Below, one piece after another: positions 8,536 to 16,665 of a stretch of DNA of 64,000 nucleotides. Under the pieces are notes generated by a model, which saw nothing but the letters and a program-made list of their open reading frames with translations, had not been told where the DNA came from and did not search any database. How positions within the stretch are numbered: position 1 is the stretch's first letter; every line of letters begins with the position of its first letter. Source of the stretch: Verminephrobacter eiseniae EF01-2 (GTDB lineage: Bacteria; Pseudomonadota; Gammaproteobacteria; Burkholderiales; Burkholderiaceae_C); assembly GCF_000015565.1 (NCBI RefSeq), contig NC_008786.1:4514501-4578500 (forward strand), written 5' to 3'. Position numbers and translations under genes: made by a program.

Positions 8536-9240
8536 ATGCCGCCCGTTGCCGCGCAAGCACTGTCCAACCGCCAGGACGCCCGGTGGCGCCAACGCGCAGC
8601 CAAGGTGCTGCCAGGCGGAATGACGGGCCATCTGAACGCGGCGGCGCTGCCGGCGGGCTACCCGCAGTTCTTCGAGCACGGGCAGGGCTGCCGGGTTTGG
8701 GATGTGGACGGCAATGCCTACATCGACTTCATGTGCAGTTGGGGCCCGAACCTGCTGGGCCACCACCATCCGCAGGTCGATGCGGCGGCGCGGCGCCAGC
8801 AGGCGCTGGGCGACTGCCTCAACGGCCCGACCCCGCGCCTGGTCGAACTGGCCGAGCGCTTCGTGGCGCGCAGCGCGCACGCCGACTGGGTGCTGTTCCA
8901 GAAGAACGGCACCGACGCCACCACCGTCAGCCTGATGGTGGCGCGCGCCGCCAGCGGCAAGCGCAAGGTGCTGGTCGCCGCCAGGGCCTACCACGGCTCC
9001 GACCCATGGTGCACGCCGGTGTCGGCCGGCGTCACGCCCGAGGACCGCGCCCACCTGATCCGCTACGGCTACAACGATGTCGCCAGCCTCGACGCTGCAG
9101 CCGACGCCGCAGGCAACGACCTGGCGGCCATCGTCTGCGCGGCCTTCAATGCTGTGGATTGCGCAACTGCCCGACGGCACCGAACTGCGCGCGCGGCTGC
9201 CCGAGCCGAGCCGCGTCACGGTGTCCGCCGGCGACCGTAA
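8536..9240 (+). pseudogene. Class-III aminotransferase (glutamate-1-semialdehyde aminomutase-like), 3'-truncated
   Basis: About the first 200 residues match a PLP fold-type I class-III aminotransferase: RVWDVDGNAYIDFMCSWGPNLLGH near the N-terminus, then LFQKNGTDATTVSLMVAR and the YHGSDPWC segment. Full-length members have about 430-450 residues and the PLP lysine near residue 270, which is absent here. After AAIVCAAFN the homology stops and the frame runs 30 residues into unrelated sequence before a stop. The ATG at 8536 has an AAGGA site 6 bases upstream, better than the ATG at 8503. The gene is a dead remnant. Confidence 0.8.
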
Positions 9241-9258
9241 TAGCGCGGGGTCAGTCCG

Positions 9259-9630
9259 CTATTTTTTGGAAAGGTGCCTGTCAATGTGGTTTTGGCAACG
9301 TAATTCCAGATACCAAGGGCGTCCAAGCATGCCCGATGCATCCACACAGGCACCCAGACGGCCATCGGCCTGAATAGAAGCTTCCAGTGCTCTGGCGGCG
9401 ATGTCGATTTTCGTGGCGGCATCGGCAAGATAGGCGTCGTCATAGCAACGCGCCTCGACATAGCGGGCATAAATTTCAAGGAAACGAGAATCCTGCCGTT
9501 CCTGCTCAAGAAAATCGGGTTCGTCATAGAAGCCGGGGGCCGTGAAAGAAATTCCCCGGTCGGAGAATATTTTTCCAGGCAGCGTTGTTCCTGGGTATTG
9601 GAGAGTTTCCAGGGCATGCCTAACTTTCAA
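9259..9630 (-). CDS. Hypothetical protein, third gene of the toxin-antitoxin cluster
   Basis: I do not recognise a family. The protein is 123 residues, acidic and probably helical (YDEPDFLEQERQDSRFLEIYARYVE and KIDIAARALEASIQADGRL). The frame starts at a TTG inside the end of the antitoxin gene, overlapping it by 11 bases. Codon use supports this frame until about position 9345. After that the neighbouring minus frame (LGIWNYVAKTTLTGTFPK) looks more protein-like, so a late frameshift is possible. Tight coupling to the antitoxin suggests a joint role. Confidence 0.5.
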   Translation of the reverse strand: MKVRHALETLQYPGTTLPGKIFSDRGISFTAPGFYDEPDFLEQERQDSRFLEIYARYVEARCYDDAYLADAATKIDIAARALEASIQADGRLGACVDASGMLGRPWYLELRCQNHIDRHLSKK

Positions 9631-9910
9631 GCGCAGTCTGAGCCTCGACTGGCATTTTTTCGATAACGCTCAAATAAGCTGCGGCGGTCGCATCAGGCTG
9701 ACGCCGCCCCTGCTCCCAGCCTTTGAGTGTTGCCAGAGGGATATGGTAGGTCGATGCGAACAATTGCTGCGACATCTTCAGGCGCGCACGCAGGCTGCGC
9801 ACATTGGGAACATGCACCACATGGACCCGCGCGTCCTTCGATTGTCCCTTGGCATGGGCTACGGCCTGGTTCAGGCCCTCGATCAGATCATCACCAAAAT
9901 TCGTTTCCAT
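9620..9910 (-). CDS. XRE-family antitoxin (HigA-like) with HTH domain
   Basis: A protein of 96 residues with a C-terminal HTH (NVRSLRARLKMSQQLFASTYHIPLATLKGWEQGRRQPDATA), typical of antitoxins paired with RelE/HigB toxins of the MqsA/HigA-2 style. An AAGGAG ribosome site precedes the ATG. It lies 1 base after the toxin stop, giving the toxin-first order usual for higBA. It presumably neutralises the toxin and represses the operon through the palindromes upstream of the toxin gene. Confidence 0.8.
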   Translation of the reverse strand: METNFGDDLIEGLNQAVAHAKGQSKDARVHVVHVPNVRSLRARLKMSQQLFASTYHIPLATLKGWEQGRRQPDATAAAYLSVIEKMPVEAQTALES

Positions 9911-9911
9911 C

Positions 9912-10265
9912 TCAATCTCCTTTCACGGCGTGGTGTTCTTTCAGAATTGCCGTCAATTTCGTCACTTGCTTTTTTTGATCCGGCGTCAAATCAACGTTTG
10001 CAGCCTTGGCGTAGGCCGACAGCATGTAGATCGGGGCGTCCGTGCGGTAATAAAAATAAATCACACGGGCACCGCCGCGTTTACCAATGCCTGCCCGTCC
10101 CCATCGCAGCTTTCGAACGCCACCCGTTCCCGGAATGACATTCCCGCTTTCAGGATTGCGGGCGACGTAATCAATCAATTCGGCCCGTTCCTCATCTGTC
10201 CAGATCGCCCCTGCCGCAGTCAGGAACGCAGGGATCTCAACGATGGTGATGGGCTTTGTCTCCAT
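9912..10265 (-). CDS. RelE/HigB-like toxin (mRNA interferase)
   Basis: A protein of 117 residues with the RelE/HigB-2 pattern: an early helix (TDEERAELIDYVARNPESGNVIPGTGGVRKLRW), the basic segment GRAGIGKRGGARVIYFYY, and a terminal PIYMLSAYAKAANVDLTPDQ strand-helix. Such toxins cleave ribosome-bound mRNA. The ATG follows AAGGA with almost no spacing. A -35/-10 pair (TTGCCA, 17 bases, TAGTAT) ends only five bases before the ATG, so translation may be nearly leaderless. Confidence 0.8.
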   Translation of the reverse strand: METKPITIVEIPAFLTAAGAIWTDEERAELIDYVARNPESGNVIPGTGGVRKLRWGRAGIGKRGGARVIYFYYRTDAPIYMLSAYAKAANVDLTPDQKKQVTKLTAILKEHHAVKGD

Positions 10266-10276
10266 TCCTTATACTA

Positions 10277-10319
10277 CGTCATTGACGCCCTTTTGGCAAG
10301 GAAAAAAACGTCATTGACG
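10277..10319. promoter_or_regulatory. Two identical 11-bp palindromes: probable toxin-antitoxin operator and promoter
   Basis: CGTCATTGACG (5-bp arms, 1-base centre) occurs at 10277-10287 and again at 10309-10319. The two are spaced exactly 32 bases, about three helical turns, so two antitoxin dimers could sit on the same DNA face. The proximal copy overlaps the spacer between the candidate TTGCCA and TAGTAT boxes on the minus strand. Confidence 0.65.
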
Positions 10320-10324
10320 CCTAG

Positions 10325-10483
10325 TGTCGCGTCACCGATCAGATGTCGTAGGCTGCGCGCAGCCATCGGAGCGCAGCGCAAGGCGCATCGCGCAGCCCAT
10401 ACCGAGCTGTATTGGCAAGCGATGCAACGCCGCGATGCGCTTCGATGGCCAGCGCAGACCGACAGATGATCGGTGACGCGACA
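10325..10483. mobile_element. MITE-like hairpin element, copy A
   Basis: A 159-bp element bounded by inverted repeats TGTCGCGTCACCGATCA / TGATCGGTGACGCGACA and flanked by the 4-bp direct repeat CTAG. The interior is an imperfect long palindrome, so a transcript would fold into one hairpin. It carries no ORF of its own. It sits just upstream of the toxin-antitoxin promoter. Confidence 0.9.
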
Positions 10484-10487
10484 CTAG

Positions 10488-10789
10488 CGGTTCGGCGCGG
10501 AGAAGCGGGTTTTCTGCCCCCTAAGCAGGGGATTCCACCCCTGCGCGGCCCTTTGCGTCCGGTTCTGGCAGCAGGGAAAAAGATTGGTCTGGCAAGCCGG
10601 ATTCCGGCTCCTTCTCTGGCGTTGCGGTCCCTTCCGACAAATTGGGTGGGGATGCAGCAGCCAAGCGCCCCTATGCCTGTTCCGGCCTTCGCAAGGGCTG
10701 CGACAGACGCGGCCTCCAGCCAAGGAATGTGATATGGACGCCTCCCCCGCAAGGGCGAACCGATTGGAAAAATGACGCAAGCGTAGAAC
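10488..10789. other. Intergenic, nothing recognised
   Basis: About 300 bases between the hairpin element and the IS110 remnant. Several frames are open but none resembles a protein I know, and no terminator or RNA gene is evident. Confidence 0.5.
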
Positions 10790-11010
10790 ACGACTTACCC
10801 ACCGGGTGCTTCGCACCTGGGGACAACCGGGCTCATGTGCCTGACAAAGGCCGGCCCGGCTGTCCCCAGGCTTGGCCCGGCGGATAAGTCTGCACCGAGG
10901 TGTCTTCGGGTGCGGCTCGGGCAAGCAGGTGGAGCCTCGCGGGCCGACGGCATCGAAGTACCCAAGGTGCAAGATGATGTCATCTTCACAGGCAAACCGG
11001 AGGCTCCAAA
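10790..11010 (+). mobile_element. Left non-coding end of an IS110-family element, possible bridge-RNA region
   Basis: This G/C-rich stretch directly precedes the IS110 transposase and contains several small hairpins, including GGTGC-TTC-GCACC near 10806 and a second GCACC/GGTGC pairing near 10890-10915. IS110 elements encode a bridge RNA in a non-coding end (left or right depending on subgroup). Which end is used here, and where the element starts, I cannot tell. Confidence 0.4.
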
Positions 11011-11772
11011 ATGAATGATAGCAAGCAGCAAGTGATTGGCGTGGATATCGCCAAGCGGGTGTTTCAACTGCATCGGGTCGATGTTGAAACCGGAGAAATC
11101 GTGGGCGTGCAACTCAAGCGCGAGAAGTTTCTGGAGCACTTTGCCAACCGGGCCCGCTGCCTCATCGGCATGGAGGCCTGTGGCGGCGCGCAGCACTGGG
11201 CACGCAAACTGATCACGCTCGGGCACGAGGTCAAGCTGCTGCCGGCCAGGATGGTCAAACCGTTTGTCGGTCGCAACAAGAGCGATGCGACCGATGCCCG
11301 CGCCATCTGGACGGCGGTGCAGCAGCCTGCGCTCAGGGCCGTGGCGATCAAATCCAAGGCTCAACAAGCCGTGCTGGCCTTGCACCGCATGCGCAGCCAG
11401 TTGGTCAAATTCCGCACCGCGCAGATCAACGGACTGCGTGGCTTGCTGGCCGAATACGGACGAGTCATGCCCCAAGGCCGGGCAGGCATCAGCCAAGGGA
11501 TTGCCACCGCACTGGCCCACCTGGTCGAGCGACTGCCCGCCATGCTGCCGGGCAGCCTGCGCGAGCAATGGGCGCGGGTGGGGCAGCTCGATGATCAAGT
11601 TGCGCAGATCGAGCGACATCTGCAGGCTTGGCACAAACAGGACAAAGCCAGCCGCCGCATTGCCGAGATTCCCGGCGTGGGCCTGCTGACGGCCACCGTT
11701 GCCGTGGCGGCGATGGGCGATCCCAAGAACTTCAAGTCAGGCCGCGAGTATGCCGCCTGGCTCAGCCGCTGA
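11011..11772 (+). pseudogene. IS110-family transposase, 3'-truncated
   Basis: A reading frame of 253 residues. The N-terminal DEDD (RuvC-like) domain is intact: VIGVDIAK, CLIGMEACGGAQ and the DATDA pair. The helical middle and the start of the C-terminal domain (IPGVGLLTATVAVAAMGDPKNF, GREYAAWLSR) follow. Full-length members run to about 340 residues and continue with GLVPRQ-type sequence and the catalytic serine, but here a stop follows at once. The recombinase should be inactive. Confidence 0.85.
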
Positions 11773-11852
11773 TCCGCACCCATCCATCCCGCTCGCGCCG
11801 TGCCCTACCATGCGAGCGAACGCACCCGTGAACCCAAGACACAAGGAGAGCC

Positions 11853-12587
11853 ATGGCCACCGGCACCAGCCCGATCGAACGCAGCAATCTGGCCAGTCAA
11901 ATCTATGAGCACCTGCGCGAGCAGCTGATGTCGGCCACCTTCCAGCCGGGGCAGCGCCTGAAGATCCGCGAACTCGCCAAGACCATGGGCACCAGCGAGA
12001 CGCCGGTGCGCGAGGCCCTGATCCAGTTGGTGCGCGACCACGCGCTCGAGATGAAGGAAGGCCACTTCATCCGCGTGCGCATGCTCTCGCTGGCCGAGTA
12101 CGTGGAACTGCGCGAAATCCGCCTGGCGCTGGAGCCGCTGGCCGCCGAGCGCGCGGTGCCGTTGCTCGACGACGCGGCGCTCGGGCAACTGAGCGAAAGC
12201 CACCGCCTGCTGATGCACGCGGAAAAGGCCCGGGACTACCGCGCCGCGCTGCAGCACAACTTCGACTTTCACTTCGGCATTTACCGCCGCTCCGGCATGC
12301 CGCAACTGACCGGCCTGCTCGACCGCATCTGGATGCAGGTCGGGCCGATGATGAACTTTCTCTACCCGCACGGCCATCCGCACTACGACGGCGTGCACCA
12401 GCATCTGAACGTGCTGCGCGGCCTGCAAGCGCGCGACGTGAAGATGGTGCACGAGGCGATCCGCAACGACCTGATCGAAGGCGGTCGCGGCTTCGTGCGC
12501 GTGCTGCAAGAGATCGACGCCCACCCCGAGCGCGCAGACGAACTGCTCGCGCTGCGCAACCAGCCCCGCCCGGCAGAAAGCCCCTGA
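11853..12587 (+). CDS. GntR-family regulator (FadR/FCD subfamily) of the dimethylformamidase genes
   Basis: A regulator of 244 residues. The N-terminal winged helix reads QIYEHLREQLMSATFQPGQRLKIRELAKTMG, then TPVREALIQLV. A C-terminal all-helical FCD ligand domain follows, with metal-site histidines in DFHFGIYRRSG and the HQHLNVLRGLQARD segment. AGGAGAG lies just before the ATG. It stops 2 bases before dmfA1, so the three genes form one unit and it probably senses an amide or its breakdown product. Confidence 0.88.
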   Translation: MATGTSPIERSNLASQIYEHLREQLMSATFQPGQRLKIRELAKTMGTSETPVREALIQLVRDHALEMKEGHFIRVRMLSLAEYVELREIRLALEPLAAERAVPLLDDAALGQLSESHRLLMHAEKARDYRAALQHNFDFHFGIYRRSGMPQLTGLLDRIWMQVGPMMNFLYPHGHPHYDGVHQHLNVLRGLQARDVKMVHEAIRNDLIEGGRGFVRVLQEIDAHPERADELLALRNQPRPAESP

Positions 12588-12589
12588 CG

Positions 12590-13108
12590 ATGGACCACAC
12601 CAGCGACCCGAACGCCGCCTGTTACCGCATCGACCCGCAGCGCACCGACCTGGCCCGGGAATTTCGCAGCCATATCCGCGGACCGTACTGTCGTGTCACC
12701 GATCAGATGTCGTAGGCTGCGCGCAGCCATCGGAGCGCAGCGCAAGGCGCATCGCGCAGCCAATACCGAGCGTATTGGCAAGCGATGCAACGCCGCGATG
12801 CGCTTCGATGGCCAGCGCGGACCGACAGATGATCGGTGACGCGACAGTACAGCCAGGAGCTGCAAAAGCTGCTGCACCGCATGCGCTGGGGGCCGGTCGG
12901 CGGCCGCTATCTGTTGTACGTGCTGGAGCCGGGGCGCCGCTGGGCGCTGGCGCAGATGCCGCCCGAGCGCGGGCAAAAAGTCCGGCTGTTCCTCGACTGC
13001 CGTTTCGACTCGCTCGACGCCGCCGAGTGGCATGTGTTCAGGCTGCGCTGGCAAGCGCTGACCGGCTGTGAACTCCCGCTCGACGAAACCGGGAGCGAAC
13101 GGCCATGA
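12590..13108 (+). pseudogene. dmfA1: N,N-dimethylformamidase small subunit, split by a MITE-like element
   Basis: The frame from the ATG encodes 33 residues ending HIRGPY, then enters the element and stops at a TAG after eight more codons. Beyond the element the same frame resumes (SQELQKLLHRMRWGPVGGRYLLYV) and ends at a TGA that overlaps the dmfA2 start. Removing the 158-bp element and one GTAC copy gives an uninterrupted 118-residue protein. That length, and its position immediately before the large-subunit gene, fit the family's small subunit of about 130 residues. The gene is inactivated unless excision occurs. Confidence 0.85.
12689..12846. mobile_element. MITE-like hairpin element, copy B, inserted in dmfA1
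   Basis: The element is 158 bp and is flanked by perfect GTAC direct repeats (12685-12688 and 12847-12850). The left end has one change (TGTCGTGTCACC). Because the insertion plus duplication totals 162 bases, the downstream frame is preserved, but the element carries an in-frame TAG. Confidence 0.95.
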
Positions 13109-15402
13109 ATGACACCGGCATCGAAACCAACGCCTTCCTCGGCTATCCCGACACACTCAGCGTGCGCGCTGGCGAACGCATCCGCTTTCACCTGAGCAGC
13201 CATCTGCCCGAGGCGGACGCCAGCTTCGTGCGCCTGCGCTGCGCCGACGCCGATGCCACCGGCCCGGGCCTGAAGTACCAGGAACTGGTCTCGCCGCTGG
13301 ACGGTGTGCATGCCTGCCAGTGGCACGAGGTGCCCTGCGGCTCCAGCATGTCGGTGCCCGCAGACAGCCGGCTGGCGCCGGCCGGGGCGTTTTCCTTCGG
13401 CTGCCATATCTGGCCGACGCGGCTCGGCGCCGCGCCGCAGACCGTGCTCGCGCGCTGGAATGCCGAAACCGGGTGCGGCTACGCATTGCAGGTGTCGCGC
13501 CATGGCGTGACGCTGCGCGTCGGCGGGGCCGCCGCACCGGTCGAGGTCTCGACCGGCGCCGCGCTCGACGAGCGCCGCTGGTACTGGATCCAGGGCGGCA
13601 TCGACCCGGCCAGCGGCGAACTGTTCGTGCACCAGAGCCGCCTGGCCGATGCGGTGCTGCCCGAAAAGCGCAGCGAGATGCGCGCCACGCACCCGGCCGC
13701 CGACTGGCGCCTCGATTCGCAGGGGCCGTTCACCGTGGCCGCGCACCATGCATCGCTCGCCCCGCTGCGCACCGCCGCGCATTTCGACGGCAAGATCGAG
13801 GCGCCGCGCATCGCGGCCGGCCTGCCCGCGCCGGATGCGCTGCGCCAGATCGACGCTCCCGCGCGCGCCGGGCAGGCCGATGCGCAGCTGATCGCCTGCT
13901 GGGACTTCTCGGTCGGCATCGACACCCTGGTGGTGACCGACCGCTCGCCCCACCGCATGCACGGCCTGCTGCACCAGTTGCCATGCCGCGGCATGACCGG
14001 CGTGCACTGGAGCGGCGCCGTGCACGACTGGCGGCTCGCGCCGCGCGAGTACGGCGCCATCCACTTCCACAGCGACGACATCTACGACTGCGGCTGGCCC
14101 GCCACCTTGGTGCTGGATGTGCCGCTCGACTGGCGCTCGGGCGTGCACGCGCTGCGCCTGCGGCCCGCCGCGACCCACCGGCCCGTCGACGCGCCAGCCA
14201 GGCACGCCGAGACGTTCATCACCTTCTTCGTCACGCCCGCAGCCGGCGCGCACAACCTGCGCACGGCGCGGCCGCGCGCGCCGTTGGTGCTGCTCGCGCC
14301 GAGCATGACCTACATGGCCTACGCGAACAGCGCGCTGCGCCTGCACGCGGTGCACTTCGAGGTGCTGACCGAGCGGCTGCTGATGCTCACGGGCGACGAT
14401 GTCTACCTGCAAGAGCACCCCGAGATCGGCCAATCCACCTACGACCATCACATCGACGGCAGCGGCCGCGCCTACAGCTCGTGGCTGCGCCCGGTGCTGA
14501 ACATGCGCCCGCGCGCCACGCCCGGCAACCTGGCCATCGACACCCACTTCATCGACTGGCTCGAAGAAAAGGGCATCGACTACGAGCTGATCACCGACGC
14601 CGAACTCGACCGCCAGGGCCTGGGCGCAATCGCCGGCTACCGGGTGCTGGCCACGCTCTCGCACCCCGAGTACTACAGCCAGGCCATGATGAACGCCATC
14701 ATGGCCTACCAGAACGGCGGCGGCCGCCACCTCGCGCTCGGCGCCAACGGCTTTTACTGGCGCTGCGCCTGGCATCCGCAGGCGCCCGCCGCCGTCGAGG
14801 TGCGGCGCGGCATCAGCGGCACGCGCACCTGGGAGTCGCGCCCCGGCGAGGTGCACCTGGCCGGCACCGGCGAACCCGGCGCGCTCTGGCGCCACAGCGG
14901 CTTCGCGCCGCAAAAGCTCATCGGCGTCGGCTTCGCGGCCATGGTCTACGACCACGCCGGCTACTACCTGCTGACGCCCGAGGCCGCCAACCCGCGCGTG
15001 GCCTTTGCGCTGCAAGGCATCGCGCAGGGCGAGCGCATCGGCGACTACGGCGTGCGCGCCGGCGGCGCCGTGGGCATAGAAATCGACCGCTTCGATGCCG
15101 ACCTGGGTTCGCCGCCGCACGCCGTGATCCTGGCCCGTTCGCACGGCCTGGGCCCGGGCGCATTGCCGACCCCCGAGGAATACCGCACCACGGTGCACGG
15201 CCTCGACGCCGAGCAAAACGCGCTGGTGCGCGCCGACATGGTGTTCTTCGAGACCGCCCGGGGCGGCGCCGTATTCGCGACCGGCTCCATCGCCTACATG
15301 CTCTCGCTCAGCCACAACGGCTACGACAACGACATCAGCCGCATCACCACCAACGTGCTGCGGCGCTTTCTCGACCCGCGCCCGTTCGAGGCGCCGGCAT
15401 GA
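13105..15402 (+). CDS. dmfA2: N,N-dimethylformamidase large (beta) subunit
   Basis: A protein of 765 residues, matching the roughly 762-residue large subunit of DMFase, which hydrolyses N,N-dimethylformamide to dimethylamine and formate and carries a mononuclear iron. The N-terminal half contains a concanavalin-like sandwich (RLAPAGAFSFGCHIWP, then ALDERRWYWIQGGID). The middle has HFHSDDIYDCGWPATLVLDVP, and the C-terminal half is the DMFA2 catalytic domain (TYDHHIDGSGRAYSSWLRPVLNMRPR, GANGFYWRCAWHP). The start overlaps the dmfA1 stop as ATGA, so expression may suffer from the upstream disruption. The final residues lie in a duplicated repeat. Confidence 0.85.
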   Translation: MNDTGIETNAFLGYPDTLSVRAGERIRFHLSSHLPEADASFVRLRCADADATGPGLKYQELVSPLDGVHACQWHEVPCGSSMSVPADSRLAPAGAFSFGCHIWPTRLGAAPQTVLARWNAETGCGYALQVSRHGVTLRVGGAAAPVEVSTGAALDERRWYWIQGGIDPASGELFVHQSRLADAVLPEKRSEMRATHPAADWRLDSQGPFTVAAHHASLAPLRTAAHFDGKIEAPRIAAGLPAPDALRQIDAPARAGQADAQLIACWDFSVGIDTLVVTDRSPHRMHGLLHQLPCRGMTGVHWSGAVHDWRLAPREYGAIHFHSDDIYDCGWPATLVLDVPLDWRSGVHALRLRPAATHRPVDAPARHAETFITFFVTPAAGAHNLRTARPRAPLVLLAPSMTYMAYANSALRLHAVHFEVLTERLLMLTGDDVYLQEHPEIGQSTYDHHIDGSGRAYSSWLRPVLNMRPRATPGNLAIDTHFIDWLEEKGIDYELITDAELDRQGLGAIAGYRVLATLSHPEYYSQAMMNAIMAYQNGGGRHLALGANGFYWRCAWHPQAPAAVEVRRGISGTRTWESRPGEVHLAGTGEPGALWRHSGFAPQKLIGVGFAAMVYDHAGYYLLTPEAANPRVAFALQGIAQGERIGDYGVRAGGAVGIEIDRFDADLGSPPHAVILARSHGLGPGALPTPEEYRTTVHGLDAEQNALVRADMVFFETARGGAVFATGSIAYMLSLSHNGYDNDISRITTNVLRRFLDPRPFEAPA

Positions 15403-15530
15403 GCGACGCCCGGCCGCCCGAAGGCGCCCATGCCGGCGCCGAAGGCGAGGGTACTCCAGCGAACGCCACGCCGAAGGCCCACCCCTTCCCGCCACGCTGG
15501 CAGCAACGCGAGCGGCAAAGTGCGCGGTGA
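15399..15530 (+). repeat. Dispersed RPPEGAH/PKAHPFPP repeat with 43-codon ORF, copy 1
   Basis: A 43-codon frame begins at an ATG overlapping the dmfA2 stop and reads MSDARPPEGAHAGAEGEG, later PKAHPFPPRWQQRERQSAR. A second copy of the segment, including the last 21 bases of dmfA2, lies near 16.85-16.98 kb, and the first half matches the tandem units in ddpD. It is more likely a repeat family than a real small protein. Confidence 0.7.
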
Positions 15531-15633
15531 ATGGCAACGAGCAAGTGGCCGGCGCGGAGCGTTCTGCGCCATCGCTCCGGCCTTGGCCCGGGCCATTGCT
15601 GCGAGGTTTGGCGCTTTTGCAGCCGGTCGAAAA

Positions 15634-15942
15634 TCATGCGGCGGCATGATGATGGAAAACACGAATCCTGAGCGCGATTTTTTCGCGCACGGTGCGTGTC
15701 GCGACGCGCATGTCGTACTCCGTTTGCAGATTCATCCAGAATCGCGGCTCCATGTCGAAAAACAAACCGAGCCGCAAAGCCGTATCAGCGGTGATCGGAC
15801 GATTTCCGTGCACCAGATCACTGATCCGGCTGGGTGAGACGTCAATGTCTGCCGCAAGCTGGCGCGCAGATATTCCCATCGGCTTCATGAAGTCCTCCAG
15901 CAGGATTTCGCCAGGGTGGATTTCGTCGAGTAGTTCAGCCAT
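15634..15942 (-). CDS. higA: HigA-family antitoxin (XRE HTH)
   Basis: A protein of 102 residues with the HigA signature HPGEILLEDFMKPMGISARQLAADIDVSPSRISDLVHGNRPITADTALRLG, a complete XRE helix-turn-helix, followed by FWMNLQTEYDMRVA. An AGGAAG site precedes the ATG at 15942 by 5 bases. It follows higB with a 9-base gap in the usual higB-higA order. With higB disrupted, this antitoxin may be an orphan. Confidence 0.9.
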   Translation of the reverse strand: MAELLDEIHPGEILLEDFMKPMGISARQLAADIDVSPSRISDLVHGNRPITADTALRLGLFFDMEPRFWMNLQTEYDMRVATRTVREKIALRIRVFHHHAAA

Positions 15943-15951
15943 TCTCACTTC

Positions 15952-16392
15952 CTAGTGGTAGTCCACGATTTCGACCTGGCGGGCACCGTCGTCATGCCAT
16001 ACGAAACAGACGCGCCACTGGTCATCGATGCGGATACTGTGTTGCCCCCGGCGGTCGCCCTTCAACGCTTCGAGCCGGTTCCCGGGGGGAACCCGCAAAC
16101 TGGCCCATTCAGTAGCGGCATGCAGTTGCAAGAGCTTTCGCCGTGCCACACGTTCAATGTTCTTGAACCGGGGCACACACTGGCTGCGGAAAAGCGCCTC
16201 GTGTCGCGTCACGGATCAGATGTCGTAGGCTGCGCGCAGTCATCGGAGCGCAGCGCAAGGCGCATCGCGCAGCCAATACCGAGCGTATTGGCAAGCGATG
16301 CAACGCCGCGATGCGCTTCGATGGCCAGCGCAGACCGACAGATGATCGGTGACGCGACACTCGGTATCGGGACAACGGAACGAGTGGAGCAT
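15952..16392 (-). pseudogene. higB: HigB toxin, N-terminus split by a MITE-like element
   Basis: The ancestral gene starts at the ATG at 16392 (MLHSFRCPDTE). After removal of the 158-bp element and one CTCG copy it continues ALFRSQCVPRFKNIERVARRKLLQL to EIVDYH, giving exactly 92 residues, the normal HigB length. As it stands, the original start runs into a stop inside the element. A GTG at 16212, supplied by the element end, opens an 86-residue version with an altered N-terminus (MTRHEALF). A residual product is therefore possible but lacks the first strand of the toxin. Confidence 0.88.
16202..16359. mobile_element. MITE-like hairpin element, copy C, inserted in higB
   Basis: This 158-bp copy is flanked by perfect CTCG direct repeats (16198-16201 and 16360-16363). 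Its insertion into an otherwise normal higB shows that the target need not be the palindrome CTAG. Confidence 0.95.
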
Positions 16393-16608
16393 GCTCGTAT
16401 TTTTTCTGCGTTGCGGAATCTGTCAAACAGACCAAAGAATGAGCGCAAAGAATGAGCGTGTGGCTGTCGCATCCCGGACGCCAGCGGCGAGCGCCAAACC
16501 AGTGGCAACCATGGGCTCGACCCACCGTGCCAGGCGCTGGGCATGGAGCAGCGGCCGACCAGGCCCGGGACCCCGGGAACCAACGGCATGGTCGAGAGGA
16601 TCGATGGT

Positions 16609-16665
16609 CGCATAGCCGCATAGCCGCATAGCCGCATAGCCGCATAGCCGCATGGCCGCATGGCC
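16609..16665. repeat. 8-bp tandem repeat, unit GCATAGCC, about 7 copies
   Basis: Successive GCATAGCC units end with two GCATGGCC variants. The tract is short, lies beside transposase debris, and has no evident gene to control. The stretch between higB and it (16393-16608) shows nothing I can assign. Confidence 0.85.

Noticed and set aside
10484..10972. Minus-strand ORF of 162 codons beside the IS110 remnant
   Set aside because: It begins in the IS end and finishes in the hairpin-element target, with no recognisable domain or ribosome site.
13320..15530. 736-codon plus-strand ORF overlapping dmfA2
   Set aside because: It is an Arg/Ala-rich shadow frame of dmfA2. Only its last 43 codons correspond to the dispersed RPPEGAH repeat.
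16609..16665. GCATAGCC octamer tract as a second phase-variation locus
   Set aside because: It has only about seven units, and no gene start or uORF sits downstream, only transposase debris.
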